64,000 nt of DNA, taken from NCBI GenBank assembly GCA_963787185.1, contig CAWBCC010000021.1:62001-126000 (forward strand), in the 5' to 3' direction. Of the stretch, positions 1 through 8,583 are shown in pieces. Both the position numbers and the translations under genes were made by a program. Under the pieces are notes generated by a model. That model searched no databases, was not told the origin of the DNA, and saw nothing but the letters and a program-made list of their open reading frames with translations. Numbering within the stretch: position 1 is the stretch's first letter; each line of letters begins with the position of its first letter. The DNA comes from JAJXZP01 sp963787185 (GTDB taxonomy: Bacteria > Spirochaetota > Spirochaetia > Treponematales > Rectinemataceae).

Positions 1-1043
1 ATCATGACTTTACCGACTATCTCGGCATGCCGGTCGAGGATCCGCCCTTCTTCGATATAGTTCAGCAGCTTGTCGAACCGAGCGAAAGCTTTCTCGAGCG
101 CTTCGATATCGACGTTCGCAACGTGTCGCCTGCGAACGGCTGCGGTTGGAAGCTGGACATGAGGGACGACGGCGAATATCTGTCGTTCGTCGATGAGTGG
201 GGCATCACCTGGGCCATGCCCAAGAGCGGCGGACACTATTTCGACATGATCGGGCATCCCCTCGCCAAGGATCCGTTGAGCGTCGAGGATATCGAGGCGA
301 TCGAGCTGCCCGACATGGAAGACGGGACTAGGTACCTGAACGTCCGCGCCCAGGCCCAGAAAATACGAGACAGGGGCTATGGAGTCGTCATGTCCAGCAT
401 CGGCGCCGGAATCCATGAATTGGGCGGATGGATGCGGGGCTACGAGAACTACTATGCGGACCTGCTCCTCGACGAAGAGCTCGCCGCGAGCTATCTCGAT
501 AGATTCCTCGAAGTCAAGATGAAATATTGGGATCGGGTGCTCTCGGAGGCCGGAGATCTGATCGATGTCGTTCAAGAAGCCGACGACTTGGGCAGCCAGA
601 ACGCCATGCTCGTGTCTCCGGAGACCTATCGCAAGCTCGTCAAACCGCGGCACAAGGAGCTCTTCGATCTCATCCACAAGAAGAGCGATGCCAAGGTCTT
701 CATCCATTCCTGTGGAAGCTTCATCCAAGTGATTCCGGATCTCATAGAAGTAGGCGTGGAAATCTTGAATCCCGTACAATACACTGCGGAGGGCATGGAC
801 GCCCGGTTGCTCAAGCAACGATTCGGCAAAGACCTGGTGTTCTGGGGCGGCGGCGTCGATACCCAGAAAACGCTCCCCAGAGGGACGCCCGACGAAGTCA
901 GACGCAACGTTCGCGAGCAAATCGAGATCTTCGCCCCCGGAGGCGGATTCGTCTTCAACACGGTCCATAACATCCAGGCCGACGTGCCTCCCGAGAACCT
1001 GGCGGCCTTGTTCGAAGCCTTCAAGGAATACGCGCCGTACTAG
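1..1043 (+). CDS. URO-D family protein (cobalamin/methyltransferase type), 5' partial
   Basis: Uroporphyrinogen-decarboxylase-fold protein of the MtaA/CmuA-like branch. Members of this branch mostly move methyl groups between a substrate or corrinoid and another carrier and are not haem enzymes. The reading frame is open to the left edge: codons from base 3 read HDFTDYLGMPVEDPPF, matching the conserved YLG segment near the N-terminus of the family, so the real start lies outside the window and the ATG at 27 is internal. The later segment around bases 700-790 (IHSCGSF, then EILNPVQ) carries the family's metal-site His and Cys. The C-terminus is complete (GGGFVFNTVHNIQADVPPENL is typical). Substrate cannot be told. 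No close downstream partner on this strand; the next genes are on the other strand. Confidence 0.85.
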   Translation, partial: HDFTDYLGMPVEDPPFFDIVQQLVEPSESFLERFDIDVRNVSPANGCGWKLDMRDDGEYLSFVDEWGITWAMPKSGGHYFDMIGHPLAKDPLSVEDIEAIELPDMEDGTRYLNVRAQAQKIRDRGYGVVMSSIGAGIHELGGWMRGYENYYADLLLDEELAASYLDRFLEVKMKYWDRVLSEAGDLIDVVQEADDLGSQNAMLVSPETYRKLVKPRHKELFDLIHKKSDAKVFIHSCGSFIQVIPDLIEVGVEILNPVQYTAEGMDARLLKQRFGKDLVFWGGGVDTQKTLPRGTPDEVRRNVREQIEIFAPGGGFVFNTVHNIQADVPPENLAALFEAFKEYAPY

Positions 1044-1149
1044 GGGCGGTAACCGAGACCATTTCGTAGATCCACGCATGCGCGGCGCCCGCGTCGAAGG
1101 CGGGGCCGGTCCACGTCGCCGCGTACGTCGAAGAGCTCACGGCCACGAT

Positions 1150-2823
1150 TCATTGTTGGAGTGAAATGAACTTTACGTCGACGCGGCGGTTTTTGGCCTG
1201 ATCCACCGGATCGATCGGGTTGTCCCAGCCGACACCCGTGGCAAGGACGCGGTTGGGCGGTAGACCGTAGTGGCCGATCAGCAAGGACCGGATGAACTCG
1301 GCCCGGCGCTTCGACAGTACCGTCAATTCGGCGGCACTATTCGCGTAGACCTGGGGCCCCTGAGCTTTGTAGGTGGCTTGCATCGAAGTATCGGAGTTTC
1401 CGACAAGCTCGATGGCAGTGGTCGACAGGAACTTGGTCTGCTCGGCCACCTTGTCCAGGAGAGCCATATTTTGCTTGAACTCTTGACGACTCGAATTGAC
1501 GTCGAAAGTGCTTTGGTTGGGATCGAAATACAGCACGACGTTGTCGGTCAAAACTACCTTCGAGGATTCGAGGTCCGAAAGGTCCAGGCTGGATTTGGTA
1601 TTGAAGGAGTTGAGCACCGTGTTCTTTTGGTCCTTGAACAGCCCCTCCTTGTCGATCGCCGCGAGGATTTGCGGAGCCAGGACCTGATCGGCTTCGTAGG
1701 TAGTTCCTTGGGGTATGACGCCCAACTCCTTATAATATTCTTGGGCCAGTATGAAGATTTTGTAGGTTCCGATAGTGTTTCCTTCGTCGAAGAACATCTT
1801 GTTTTCGGGGAAATTCGCTATATGAACGTCGTCGAGCATGCTTTTGGCATCCCCGGCGCCGGCCAGTTTGTAAAAACTGGCCATGTCGTCGTATGTCTTG
1901 TTCGAGATTTCCTGGGAGCCCTCCATCATGGCTTCGACAAAAGCCTGGGCCATCTTGGGCTTGTCGTGCAAGAAATCGGCCCGAACGATGTAGCAATCGG
2001 CGATCAGCTGGTTGGCGTCCTTCGAGGAAATTATGAGGCGGGTGTCGGGAACATAGCTGGGCGATTTCGGGTCCAGACAGTCGTTGATGTAGGGAGTCCA
2101 TGAGACCCAGGCCGCAACCTCATTGTTCTGCTTGAAGAGCTTGAGCGCCTTTCCCCCGTCATCGTCCCAAACCACCTTCACGTCGTTGCCGGTCAGGCCG
2201 TATTGGGCCAGATACCACAATAGGAAGAAAGCGTAGGGCGTATTGCTGCTTGTCAGTATGGTTTTGCCCTTGAGGTCTGCCGGGGTCTTGATCCAGGACT
2301 TCGCCAGAATCCCGTCGCCGCCGGCCGACCAGTCGAACAGGCCCAGCACTTTCGGGGCCACCCGCTTGTCGTTTTTCAGTGTGTCGTACAGAAGGGGGAG
2401 GGAGTCCATGGAAGCCCAGATGATGGGATACTGACCGGCGGAATAACCGGCCAGTTGGTCGGTGGCGCTCTCGACATGGACCAGCTGGACGGCAAAGTGA
2501 CCCTTCTTATAGAATAATGATTCTTTCGAGGGGTTCAGTCCTCTGTTGGCGGCGAAAAGTGCCGCGTAGCCGCCCCACGTATCCAGGGGAACCGTGAGCA
2601 GGGGTACGGGACCGTCGCCCAGGTCCACTGTGGTAAGCTGGTAGCCGCCCACGGGAGGGGCTGTCAGGGGCGCAGCCTTGACATAGATCAACCCACCGGA
2701 AGACCCGGACAAACCGGCAAGCGGGCCGCCGCCGCTGGAAGCCGTCGGGGCGAACATTTTGTAAGCCACGGCCCCGGCGATGACCACGACTAGAATCGAC
2801 AAGCCGACGATAAACCGTTTCAT
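1150..2823 (-). CDS. Membrane-anchored substrate-binding protein fused to OmpA-like domain
   Basis: Two-part envelope protein of 557 aa. It opens with a membrane anchor or uncleaved signal (MKRFIVGLSILVVVIAGAVA). A periplasmic-binding-protein domain of the nitrate/taurine (NMT1/SsuA-like) type follows over about residues 60-400. A C-terminal OmpA-like peptidoglycan-binding domain (about 430-557) ends in NRRVDVKF, the usual OmpA signature. The start at 2823 is chosen because GGAGGAA precedes it at good spacing; an upstream in-frame ATG would overlap the neighbour. It is the last gene of a minus-strand run with the TelA and XpaC genes. The binding domain has no permease or ATPase gene nearby, so a sensing or anchoring role is as likely as import. 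Ligand unknown. Confidence 0.8.
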   Translation of the reverse strand: MKRFIVGLSILVVVIAGAVAYKMFAPTASSGGGPLAGLSGSSGGLIYVKAAPLTAPPVGGYQLTTVDLGDGPVPLLTVPLDTWGGYAALFAANRGLNPSKESLFYKKGHFAVQLVHVESATDQLAGYSAGQYPIIWASMDSLPLLYDTLKNDKRVAPKVLGLFDWSAGGDGILAKSWIKTPADLKGKTILTSSNTPYAFFLLWYLAQYGLTGNDVKVVWDDDGGKALKLFKQNNEVAAWVSWTPYINDCLDPKSPSYVPDTRLIISSKDANQLIADCYIVRADFLHDKPKMAQAFVEAMMEGSQEISNKTYDDMASFYKLAGAGDAKSMLDDVHIANFPENKMFFDEGNTIGTYKIFILAQEYYKELGVIPQGTTYEADQVLAPQILAAIDKEGLFKDQKNTVLNSFNTKSSLDLSDLESSKVVLTDNVVLYFDPNQSTFDVNSSRQEFKQNMALLDKVAEQTKFLSTTAIELVGNSDTSMQATYKAQGPQVYANSAAELTVLSKRRAEFIRSLLIGHYGLPPNRVLATGVGWDNPIDPVDQAKNRRVDVKFISLQQ

Positions 2824-2882
2824 GCGCCTTGTTCCTCCCATTTGCTCTTTAAGAAGGAGCCCGCTCGGGGTTCCTGCGCACA

Positions 2883-3965
2883 TTATTTCTGCTGGAGTTC
2901 AATCAGCTTGCTCTTGAGTTCGGCTTCGATTTGCGTCAGCTGGGTTTCTGCCGCCGCTCGTTTGGCCCTGCCTTCTTCGTGAATCTTTATGGTGGATTCC
3001 AGAGTTTCGATCAGGTTGGCATTGGTTGCCTTCAAGGTTTCAATCTCGATGATTCCCCGTTCGTTCGCCTGAGCGACCTCGATGCTTCCTTGCTTCAGCA
3101 TTTCCGAATTCTTGAGAAGGAGGTCGTTGGTCGCGTCGTCCACTGCGGTCTGCACTTTGACGGCGTTTTTCTGCCGGAACAGGGTGATGGCGATGACGAT
3201 CTGGTTCTTCCAGAGCGGAATGGTGGTCATGACCGAGGACTGGATTTTCTCGACCAGCGCCTGATCGTTGTTCTGGATCAGCCGGACTTGGGGCGCGGTC
3301 TGGATGGCGACGATCCGCGAGAGCTTGAGATCGTAGAGCTTCTTTTCGAAGCGGTGGACAAAGGAATTGAAGTCGTTGAGTTTTTGGGCGTCCAGCGGGT
3401 CCGAGGATGCTTTGGCCTTGGCTTCGAGGGCGGGGAGCGTGCCGGTCTTCAATTCGTCGAGCTTCATCTGTCCTGCGGCCAGGAAAATGTCGAGGTCTCC
3501 GAGGTATTCGTTGTTCTTGGCGAAAAGCTGGTCGAGCATGGTGACATCCCGCAGGAGGTTCATTCTGGAAGAGTCCAGCTGGTCGACGATTCTATCGATC
3601 TGGGTTTCCAGCTTCTCGTACTTGGAAATGAAGCGCTGGATGCCGCCGAAGAGGTTAGAGAAAAGGCCCTTTCTTTCGGCCGTCAGATCGCCTACTCCGG
3701 CGTCCTTGATCTTGAACATGAGATCGGTCAGCGATTGGCCGACCTCGCCTGCGTCCTTGACGCGGATGGCTTGAAGCATCGTATCCGCAAAGCCCGAAAT
3801 GTTCTTCTGCGCTCCGATCCCGTACTGGACGATTGCGTTGGAGTCCTCGATCTTGATGCTATTGGCGATGTCTTTGGCTTTGGCTAGCGACTGCGGGGGC
3901 AGAACCCCCAGGTTGATCGGGGCCGTCAGGTCGGTGGTAGCCATGATGGCTGGCGTATCGCTCAT
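2883..3965 (-). CDS. telA: TelA/KlaA-family toxic anion resistance protein
   Basis: Soluble, mostly helical 360-aa protein of the TelA (toxic anion resistance) family, named from plasmid tellurite-resistance loci; the molecular function is not established. The family hallmarks visible are the N-terminal IVQYGIGAQKNISGFADTML segment, long coiled-coil stretches (about residues 130-180 and 290-360), and the central TIPLWKNQIVIAI motif at about residue 235. An AGGGAG-like ribosome site precedes the ATG at 3965. It lies between an XpaC-family gene and the binding-protein/OmpA fusion, all on the minus strand, suggesting one operon. TelA-XpaC adjacency is common in bacteria and implies a cell-envelope stress role. 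Confidence 0.88.
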   Translation of the reverse strand: MSDTPAIMATTDLTAPINLGVLPPQSLAKAKDIANSIKIEDSNAIVQYGIGAQKNISGFADTMLQAIRVKDAGEVGQSLTDLMFKIKDAGVGDLTAERKGLFSNLFGGIQRFISKYEKLETQIDRIVDQLDSSRMNLLRDVTMLDQLFAKNNEYLGDLDIFLAAGQMKLDELKTGTLPALEAKAKASSDPLDAQKLNDFNSFVHRFEKKLYDLKLSRIVAIQTAPQVRLIQNNDQALVEKIQSSVMTTIPLWKNQIVIAITLFRQKNAVKVQTAVDDATNDLLLKNSEMLKQGSIEVAQANERGIIEIETLKATNANLIETLESTIKIHEEGRAKRAAAETQLTQIEAELKSKLIELQQK

Positions 3966-3991
3966 GTATTCTCCCTTTGCCTTGATGTGAA

Positions 3992-4591
3992 TTAGGGATT
4001 CTTCCCCAATCCTTCCATATTGATGGTTTGCTGGAGCAGGTTCAATTCGACATCGAGATTCATGACCTCCCCGGACAGGAGCTTGGCCAGTTGCTTCTCG
4101 AAGGCGTCTCTGATAGTGCCCAGCATGGCTTCGACCTTGGACAGCTCCCTTTGGATCTCGGCGTCGTGAACGTTCTTGGACGCCAGTTCCGAAAATATGG
4201 TCATGATCTTGACCGTGGAATCCAGGTAGTAATTCAAGAATTGCTTGGCAAGACTGAGCTTCTTGGGTTCATCTGCGATCGTGCTCAGGATCTTCTCGAT
4301 AATGGTGCAAACCTCGGCCAGACTCTTGGCCATTTCCGGCTTTTGGATGTTCCTGCCCAAGGCTCGGATCCGGTCGAGCTTTCGATGACCTTCGGCCAGG
4401 GAATCCCTGATTTCGGCCTCGGCTGCCGGGGCCTCGGTTCTTTTGGTCGGGAGAAGGAACCATCCGGCGCCCAGGCTCACGGCAGCCAGGATCAGCGAAA
4501 TCGGAAAACCAAGACCCAGGAACAGGAAGGTTATCAGGAAAACGGCGGCGGCGATGATCCCGGACCACAGTCCATTATTGGACTTTTTCAC
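3992..4591 (-). CDS. xpaC: XpaC-family (5-bromo-4-chloroindolyl phosphate hydrolysis) membrane protein
   Basis: 199-aa protein with two closely spaced N-terminal membrane segments (about residues 9-25 and 29-47) followed by a cytoplasmic helical domain. This is the layout of the XpaC family, named for a Bacillus locus affecting phosphatase indicator hydrolysis; no enzymatic motif is recognisable and the name should not be read as a proven activity. It begins 26 bp upstream of the TelA gene, so the two are very likely co-transcribed with the downstream binding-protein/OmpA fusion. The combination of a membrane-bound XpaC, cytosolic TelA and a peptidoglycan-anchored periplasmic protein suggests one trans-envelope assembly. 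Confidence 0.82.
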   Translation of the reverse strand: MKKSNNGLWSGIIAAAVFLITFLFLGLGFPISLILAAVSLGAGWFLLPTKRTEAPAAEAEIRDSLAEGHRKLDRIRALGRNIQKPEMAKSLAEVCTIIEKILSTIADEPKKLSLAKQFLNYYLDSTVKIMTIFSELASKNVHDAEIQRELSKVEAMLGTIRDAFEKQLAKLLSGEVMNLDVELNLLQQTINMEGLGKNP

Positions 4592-4654
4592 GACGATTTC
4601 CTTTTGTGCGCGAATTCTTCATTCTTCGAACACGGGCACCGCCCGCAAGCAAGA

Positions 4655-4846
4655 TCATTTGGTTTCCTCATCGGTCCATACGGTAATCAATATTCGGATC
4701 ATCTCCGAAGGGCTTACGGGGCGAGGCTTGAGGTTCCGGCACTTCTCGACGAAGCGGTCTTTCAATTCGCGCTCGATTCTCAAGTCGACTCGGACTTTTC
4801 TTCTCTGCGCATGATAAGGAGATGGTCGTTTTATTGCCTCGTCCAT
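4655..4846 (-). CDS. Small putative ribbon-helix-helix protein
   Basis: 63-aa basic protein starting MDEAIKRPSPYHAQ. The middle part, KVRVDLRIERELKDRFVEKC followed by PRPVSPSEMIRILITVW, has the strand-helix-helix pattern of ribbon-helix-helix (CopG/Arc-like) DNA-binding proteins. The start at 4846 has a nearby GGAG; a longer reading frame upstream has no better signal. It sits 63 bp upstream of the XpaC gene in the same direction, so it could regulate the XpaC-TelA group or be an unrelated small regulator. Moderate certainty on fold, low on role. Confidence 0.5.
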   Translation of the reverse strand: MDEAIKRPSPYHAQRRKVRVDLRIERELKDRFVEKCRNLKPRPVSPSEMIRILITVWTDEETK

Positions 4847-4921
4847 CGGCTCCCGACTCCGGTAAAAATGTACACACAGCGTACTAAGCATGTACGGGAA
4901 AGTCAAATCACTTGTAAACAT

Positions 4922-5025
4922 GAAGTTAAGAAACCGGGGCGAAAAGATGTCGTTTTTTTCGGTGGTCCCGATTCACGCCGCATCCGTGTCATTATGCGAG
5001 GACTTCTTCATGACAATGGTATGGG
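4922..5025. other. Intergenic stretch with no recognised feature
   Basis: No gene, RNA or repeat recognised. It separates the envelope cluster from the decayed region to the right. Confidence 0.5.
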
Positions 5026-5190
5026 TCAGTTGTTTTCCCGGCGGATGATCGCGTTGAAGAGATAGCCGGTGAGCGTGATCCCGGCGGCCACGACGCCGAG
5101 ATAGACGGCGAGGAGCCTGGGCTTCAGCACCTCGTTCGCCGCCGGCCCGCACACGAAGAAAACGACGAACGATGCCGAGCGCGAAATTTC
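5026..5190 (-). pseudogene. C-terminal remnant of a membrane permease
   Basis: On the minus strand the bases read FVVFFVCGPAANEV, then LLAVYLGVVAAGITLTGYLF and NAIIRRENN before a TGA at 5026-5028. This looks like the last two transmembrane segments of a predicted permease (the GPAxN plus final hydrophobic helix pattern resembles the YraQ/ArsP-like family). No start or N-terminal part is present, and a hydrophobic FALGIV just upstream is in another frame, so it is a decayed tail. Family assignment is tentative. Confidence 0.5.
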
Positions 5191-5443
5191 ATGTGCCGAT
5201 GCAGGTCGCTCTTCTTGTCATCCGCAATCTCGGAACCGCCAATGACGTAGAATGCCAATTCACGAAGGGATGGGAAGCGGTCCGGAACATCTCTCCTTCC
5301 CTGCCGATCACATACTCTTCCATCGTCGTCGAGTCTCCTCGATGGACATAGACAATTTGCTCGCGGTGGAAGTTTTCGTCTATTTCTATCACGTCATTCG
5401 ACTTCTTGAGATTTTCGATGGTTTCCCTCTGCTTTGCAGTCAT
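5189..5443 (-). CDS. Small hypothetical protein, probably truncated
   Basis: 84-aa reading frame starting MTAKQRETIENLKKSNDVIE. GGAGG lies seven bases before the ATG at 5443, a strong ribosome site, so the 5' part is probably a genuine gene start. The first 60 residues are acidic and ordinary-looking; the last 20 (RLRMTRRATCIGT) run into the permease remnant and look like junk sequence, suggesting that a deletion joined a truncated gene to foreign sequence. I do not recognise the family. Confidence 0.4.
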   Translation of the reverse strand: MTAKQRETIENLKKSNDVIEIDENFHREQIVYVHRGDSTTMEEYVIGREGEMFRTASHPFVNWHSTSLAVPRLRMTRRATCIGT

Positions 5444-5607
5444 GCAGAACCTCCGCTTATTTTCCTCTTGCCGATGCATCGTAAAAGTACTACTCCGACT
5501 GCCGGCTCGCGTGAGAATACGAACAGGAATCGGTGAATTCGCATATGCGGAGACCTTGGCTTGCGGCTGAACTGTCCGGGGCTTTTCGACCGACTTTGTA
5601 ACTTCCG

Positions 5608-7065
5608 CGAGCCGCGAACGCCGACACGAATCAGGTCGCTTCCGCGGTTTCCGCAGTGACGCGCAATTTTCCCGTCAGTGCGACGCCGGCCTCGGTGCAG
5701 ACCTACGATCCGAACTCGCAGCCGATATTGCAGTTCGGCATCTTCGCCGCCGGGGCGAACCTCGAAGAGGTCGGAAACTATGTGCTGAACGATCTGAGCC
5801 CTCTTCTCGAACGCGTGGACGGCGTGGCCAACGTCGAGATAGACGGAGCTCCCGCGCGACAATACCAGGTGCTGTTGCATCCCGACGAGCTCGATTACTA
5901 CGGGCTCAACCCGCAGCAGGTCATCGATGCGATTGCGGGATCGGCGATGAATCAGGCCATCGGGACCATCAGCAATAGCCAGGAGTCCGTCTGGTATCTC
6001 TCCTCGCCCTCATCGTGGCGATCGGCGTCGTGGTCGACGACTCGATCGTCGTGGCGGAAAACGTCGAACGCTACCGTTCGATGGGATATTCCACGAAAGA
6101 TTCCGTGCTGAAAGGCGCGAGCGAGGTCTTCAGCGCGGTAGTCGCCGCCTCTCTCTCCCTGCTGCCGGTGAGTTTCCTCGGAGGCTTCGTCGGACAATAT
6201 CTGATGCAGTTCTCTCTGGGCCTCGCGGCCGCGGTCTTTTTCTCGCTGCTCGAAGCGGTCCTCTTTCTGACCGTGCGTCTCGCGTACAGCCCGGGTGCCG
6301 CGGTTTTCGGCTGGAAGGATTTTCTCCGGAGCATCGTCGGTTTTCGCACGAGCGTTCATTGGGGGCTGGCGGCCGCACGAAAGCCCATCGGCATACTATC
6401 GGGCCTGGCGATCGCGATCGTACTCTACATTCTTCGAATGTATTGGTGGTTGTTCGCGCTGCCGGCCTATCCGCTGGTTCTGGCCCTGGGGCACTACATC
6501 GGCAGGATCGTTCTGACCTTCCTGCAGGCGCTCACGATGAGTCGCCATGCCGTCGCCGAAAATGGCTTGGAATGGGTGCGCGATCGCTATGCCGACGGCC
6601 TGGACGCCGTTCTCAGACACGGCGTCTGGATCCTGATCGGAGCCGGCGTATTCTTCGTCGGCACCCTGCTTTTCCTCGCCCCGCGGACTCCCTTCAACTT
6701 CGTGCCCCAGAGCGATACGGGATCCCTGTAGGTCAATGTGAGGCTTCCGCCGGGTGCGCCCTTGGATGTGTCGAACGAAGCGGCGGGAAAGATCGAAAAG
6801 TGGCTGCTCGAACAGCCCGAAGTGGCGATGGTACAGACGAATGTCGGTTCGATCGCGACCTCGGGCAGCTCGAACACCGCGAACTTCGCAAGCGTGATCT
6901 GTCCGCTGGTTTCCAAAGAAAAGAGGAGAAATGTCATTCTCCTCGCGGTGAGCTATCGGCGGGATCGTCTCGTCCACGGTTCTGACATTCTTCGTCGTCC
7001 CATCCGCCTTTTACCTCTTCGAGCGCTCCCGCCACCCGGGCACCCTGCCGCTCCCGAAGGAATAG
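5608..7065 (+). pseudogene. Decayed RND (AcrB/HAE1-type) efflux pump
   Basis: Four recognisable pieces of one RND transporter lie in order but are broken. Bases from about 5608 encode the porter-domain segment with VQTYDPNSQPILQ and VDGVANVEIDG. A deletion then jumps from the first periplasmic domain to GVVVDDSIVVAENVER (transmembrane helix 4, charged residues intact) in another frame near 6015. That frame stops at a TAG at 6729-6731 within DTGSL*VNVRLPPG, then continues in the same frame as the second periplasmic domain. A further loss near 6940 joins to the C-terminal helix AIGGIVSSTVLTFFVVPSAF, ending at a TAG at 7063-7065. About half the usual 1000 residues are missing. No functional pump can be made. 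Confidence 0.85.
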
Positions 7066-7238
7066 CGCGGAAGAACTAAGCGGAGGAATGCGGAGAGCAC
7101 GAGGGGCGCTTCCGATACTCGCTTTGGCCAGCTTGGCTCCCTCCGCGCTCCCCCGATTGTCGGCCAGGGGAAGATGGTTCGCGGACCATAGGTGCCACCG
7201 GTACTCAGGCCTATACCAAGGGCACGGAGGAACCCGCC
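7066..7238. other. Intergenic stretch, possible start of a lost gene
   Basis: GGAGGA followed by an ATG at 7088 begins a short hydrophobic stretch that could be a signal peptide of a lost outer-membrane factor, but the frame soon becomes nonsense. No functional gene. Confidence 0.3.
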
Positions 7239-7290
7239 GTGCCCTGGAACGAGACCTGTGTCATGGATCGGCGCGAATCGTTCATTTCGG
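7239..7290 (+). pseudogene. Possible N-terminal scrap of an IS481-type transposase
   Basis: The bases encode PWNETCVMDRRESFI, which resembles the N-terminal PWKE(T/V)xVMDxRxxFV start of IS481-family transposases. Nothing else of the element remains. Assignment rests on this short match only. Confidence 0.35.
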
Positions 7291-7375
7291 AGCGGTTTGG
7301 ATTTCCCAGCCTCTTCGGAGCCGCCGGAGCCGCTGTGCGTGCTATAATCTCCGTATCCATCGCCGGGAGGGAAAA

Positions 7376-8005
7376 ATGTCAGCAGAGCGAAATTCTTCCG
7401 CCTATCCGGTCGCCCTGGGTATCGACTACCCGGACCGGGAATTGAACCGACTGACCTCGGCTTTCCGAGTGATTCTCCTGGTTCCCATCGGCATCGTACT
7501 CATACTCGTGAGCGGACCCGGCTGGGATCCGCATGCATGGCGGTTCCCGTTTATGGCGGGGGGTGTCCTTTTCCTCCCCCCTCTCCTCATGATCCTCTTC
7601 CGCCGGAAGTACCCGCGCTGGTGGTTCGACTGGAACCTGAGCCTCTCCGGGTTCGGTCTGAGAGTGGCCGCCTATTTCGCGCTCTTGACGGATGTCTACC
7701 CCTCCACGGATGAAGAGCAGACCGTGCACCTGGAACTCCGCTATCCCGAGGTGCAAAAGGAGCTCAAGGCCGGCCTTCCCCTCGTCAAGTGGCTGCTGGC
7801 CATTCCCCATTACATCGTGCTCGCGTTCCTGGCCGTCGGCGTCCTCGGGGCCATGATCATCGCATGGTTCGCGATCCTGTTCACCGGCCGCTACCCGCGC
7901 GGTCTCTTCGAGTTCGTCGTCGGAGTCATGCGCTGGGGCATCCGCGTCGGCGCCTACGCGTTTCTGCTGATCACGGATATCTATCCTCCCTTCAGCCTGG
8001 GGTAG
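7376..8005 (+). CDS. DUF4389-domain membrane protein
   Basis: 209-aa integral membrane protein of the DUF4389 family; function unknown. Visible are a first hydrophobic helix (RVILLVPIGIVLILV), two more helices around residues 55-70 and 85-105, the family motif YPRWWFDWNL, and near the end the second repeat GRYPRGLFEFVVGVMRWG. The start at 7376 has GGGAGGG seven bases upstream; the same frame is open further left but without coding character. A TATAAT at 7343-7348 is a plausible -10 box. It stands alone to the right of decayed sequence. Confidence 0.78.
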   Translation: MSAERNSSAYPVALGIDYPDRELNRLTSAFRVILLVPIGIVLILVSGPGWDPHAWRFPFMAGGVLFLPPLLMILFRRKYPRWWFDWNLSLSGFGLRVAAYFALLTDVYPSTDEEQTVHLELRYPEVQKELKAGLPLVKWLLAIPHYIVLAFLAVGVLGAMIIAWFAILFTGRYPRGLFEFVVGVMRWGIRVGAYAFLLITDIYPPFSLG

Positions 8006-8239
8006 ACTGGGATTCTCATCGAAGGTCGTGCCGTACCTTCCCGCTATTCCCCCTCAAAGAATCCGGTTTCCGGCAAACCCGGGGCGGTTCACCGGGATTC
8101 TATTGTATATTATAAGGTGTCGATCCATGTTTGCGATCGAGGCAGTATAATGAGCCCAAGAAATCGGACAGCTTAGGAGGGCTGAGTAAGGTGGGACTCC
8201 CTTCTTGAAGAAGACGAGAAGGAGGCATAGAGTTTCACC

Positions 8240-8545
8240 ATGCGCAAAAGGTACGACAAGGAGTTCAAGGCGAAGGTGGCCATTGAGGCCATGAAGGGCG
8301 ATAAGACGCTCCAGGAGATAGCCACGCAGTATGAGGTTCACCCGAATCTCATCGCGCAATGGAAACGGCAGCTTATTGAAATGGCTGCACAGCTCTTTGA
8401 AAAAGCAGGGAAGGGGAACGCGGCAGCTGAAGAGGCTGAACGCAAAACGGATGCGCTTTTCAGACAAATTGGCCAGCTTCAGGTCGAGAACGATTTTCTA
8501 AAAAAAAAGCATCGGCAACTGTACGGGAGCGAGCCGAAGTCATAG
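8240..8545 (+). CDS. IS3-family transposase OrfA
   Basis: 101-aa DNA-binding half of an IS3-type transposase. It has the N-terminal helix-turn-helix (YDKEFKAKVAIEAMKGDKTL, then EIATQYEVHPNLIAQWK) and a leucine-zipper-like C-terminus (IGQLQVENDFLKKK). It ends in the slippery A run where ribosomes are expected to shift -1 into OrfB; unshifted translation ends at 8545. Confidence 0.9.
   Translation: MRKRYDKEFKAKVAIEAMKGDKTLQEIATQYEVHPNLIAQWKRQLIEMAAQLFEKAGKGNAAAEEAERKTDALFRQIGQLQVENDFLKKKHRQLYGSEPKS
8500..8508 (+). promoter_or_regulatory. Programmed -1 frameshift site (nine A)
   Basis: A run of nine A followed by G lies at the end of OrfA. A -1 slip here puts ribosomes in the OrfB frame, giving KKASATVRERAEVIEPRHPT and then the OrfB protein, the standard IS3 fusion. 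OrfA is in frame 2 and OrfB in frame 1, as required. Confidence 0.85.
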
Positions 8546-8583
8546 AGCCGAGGCACCCAACGCTCTCGATCGCGAAGCAATGC

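Noticed and set aside
7088..7240. TolC-type outer membrane factor after the RND pump
   Set aside because: Only a possible signal peptide start; the rest has no family resemblance and the frame is nonsense.
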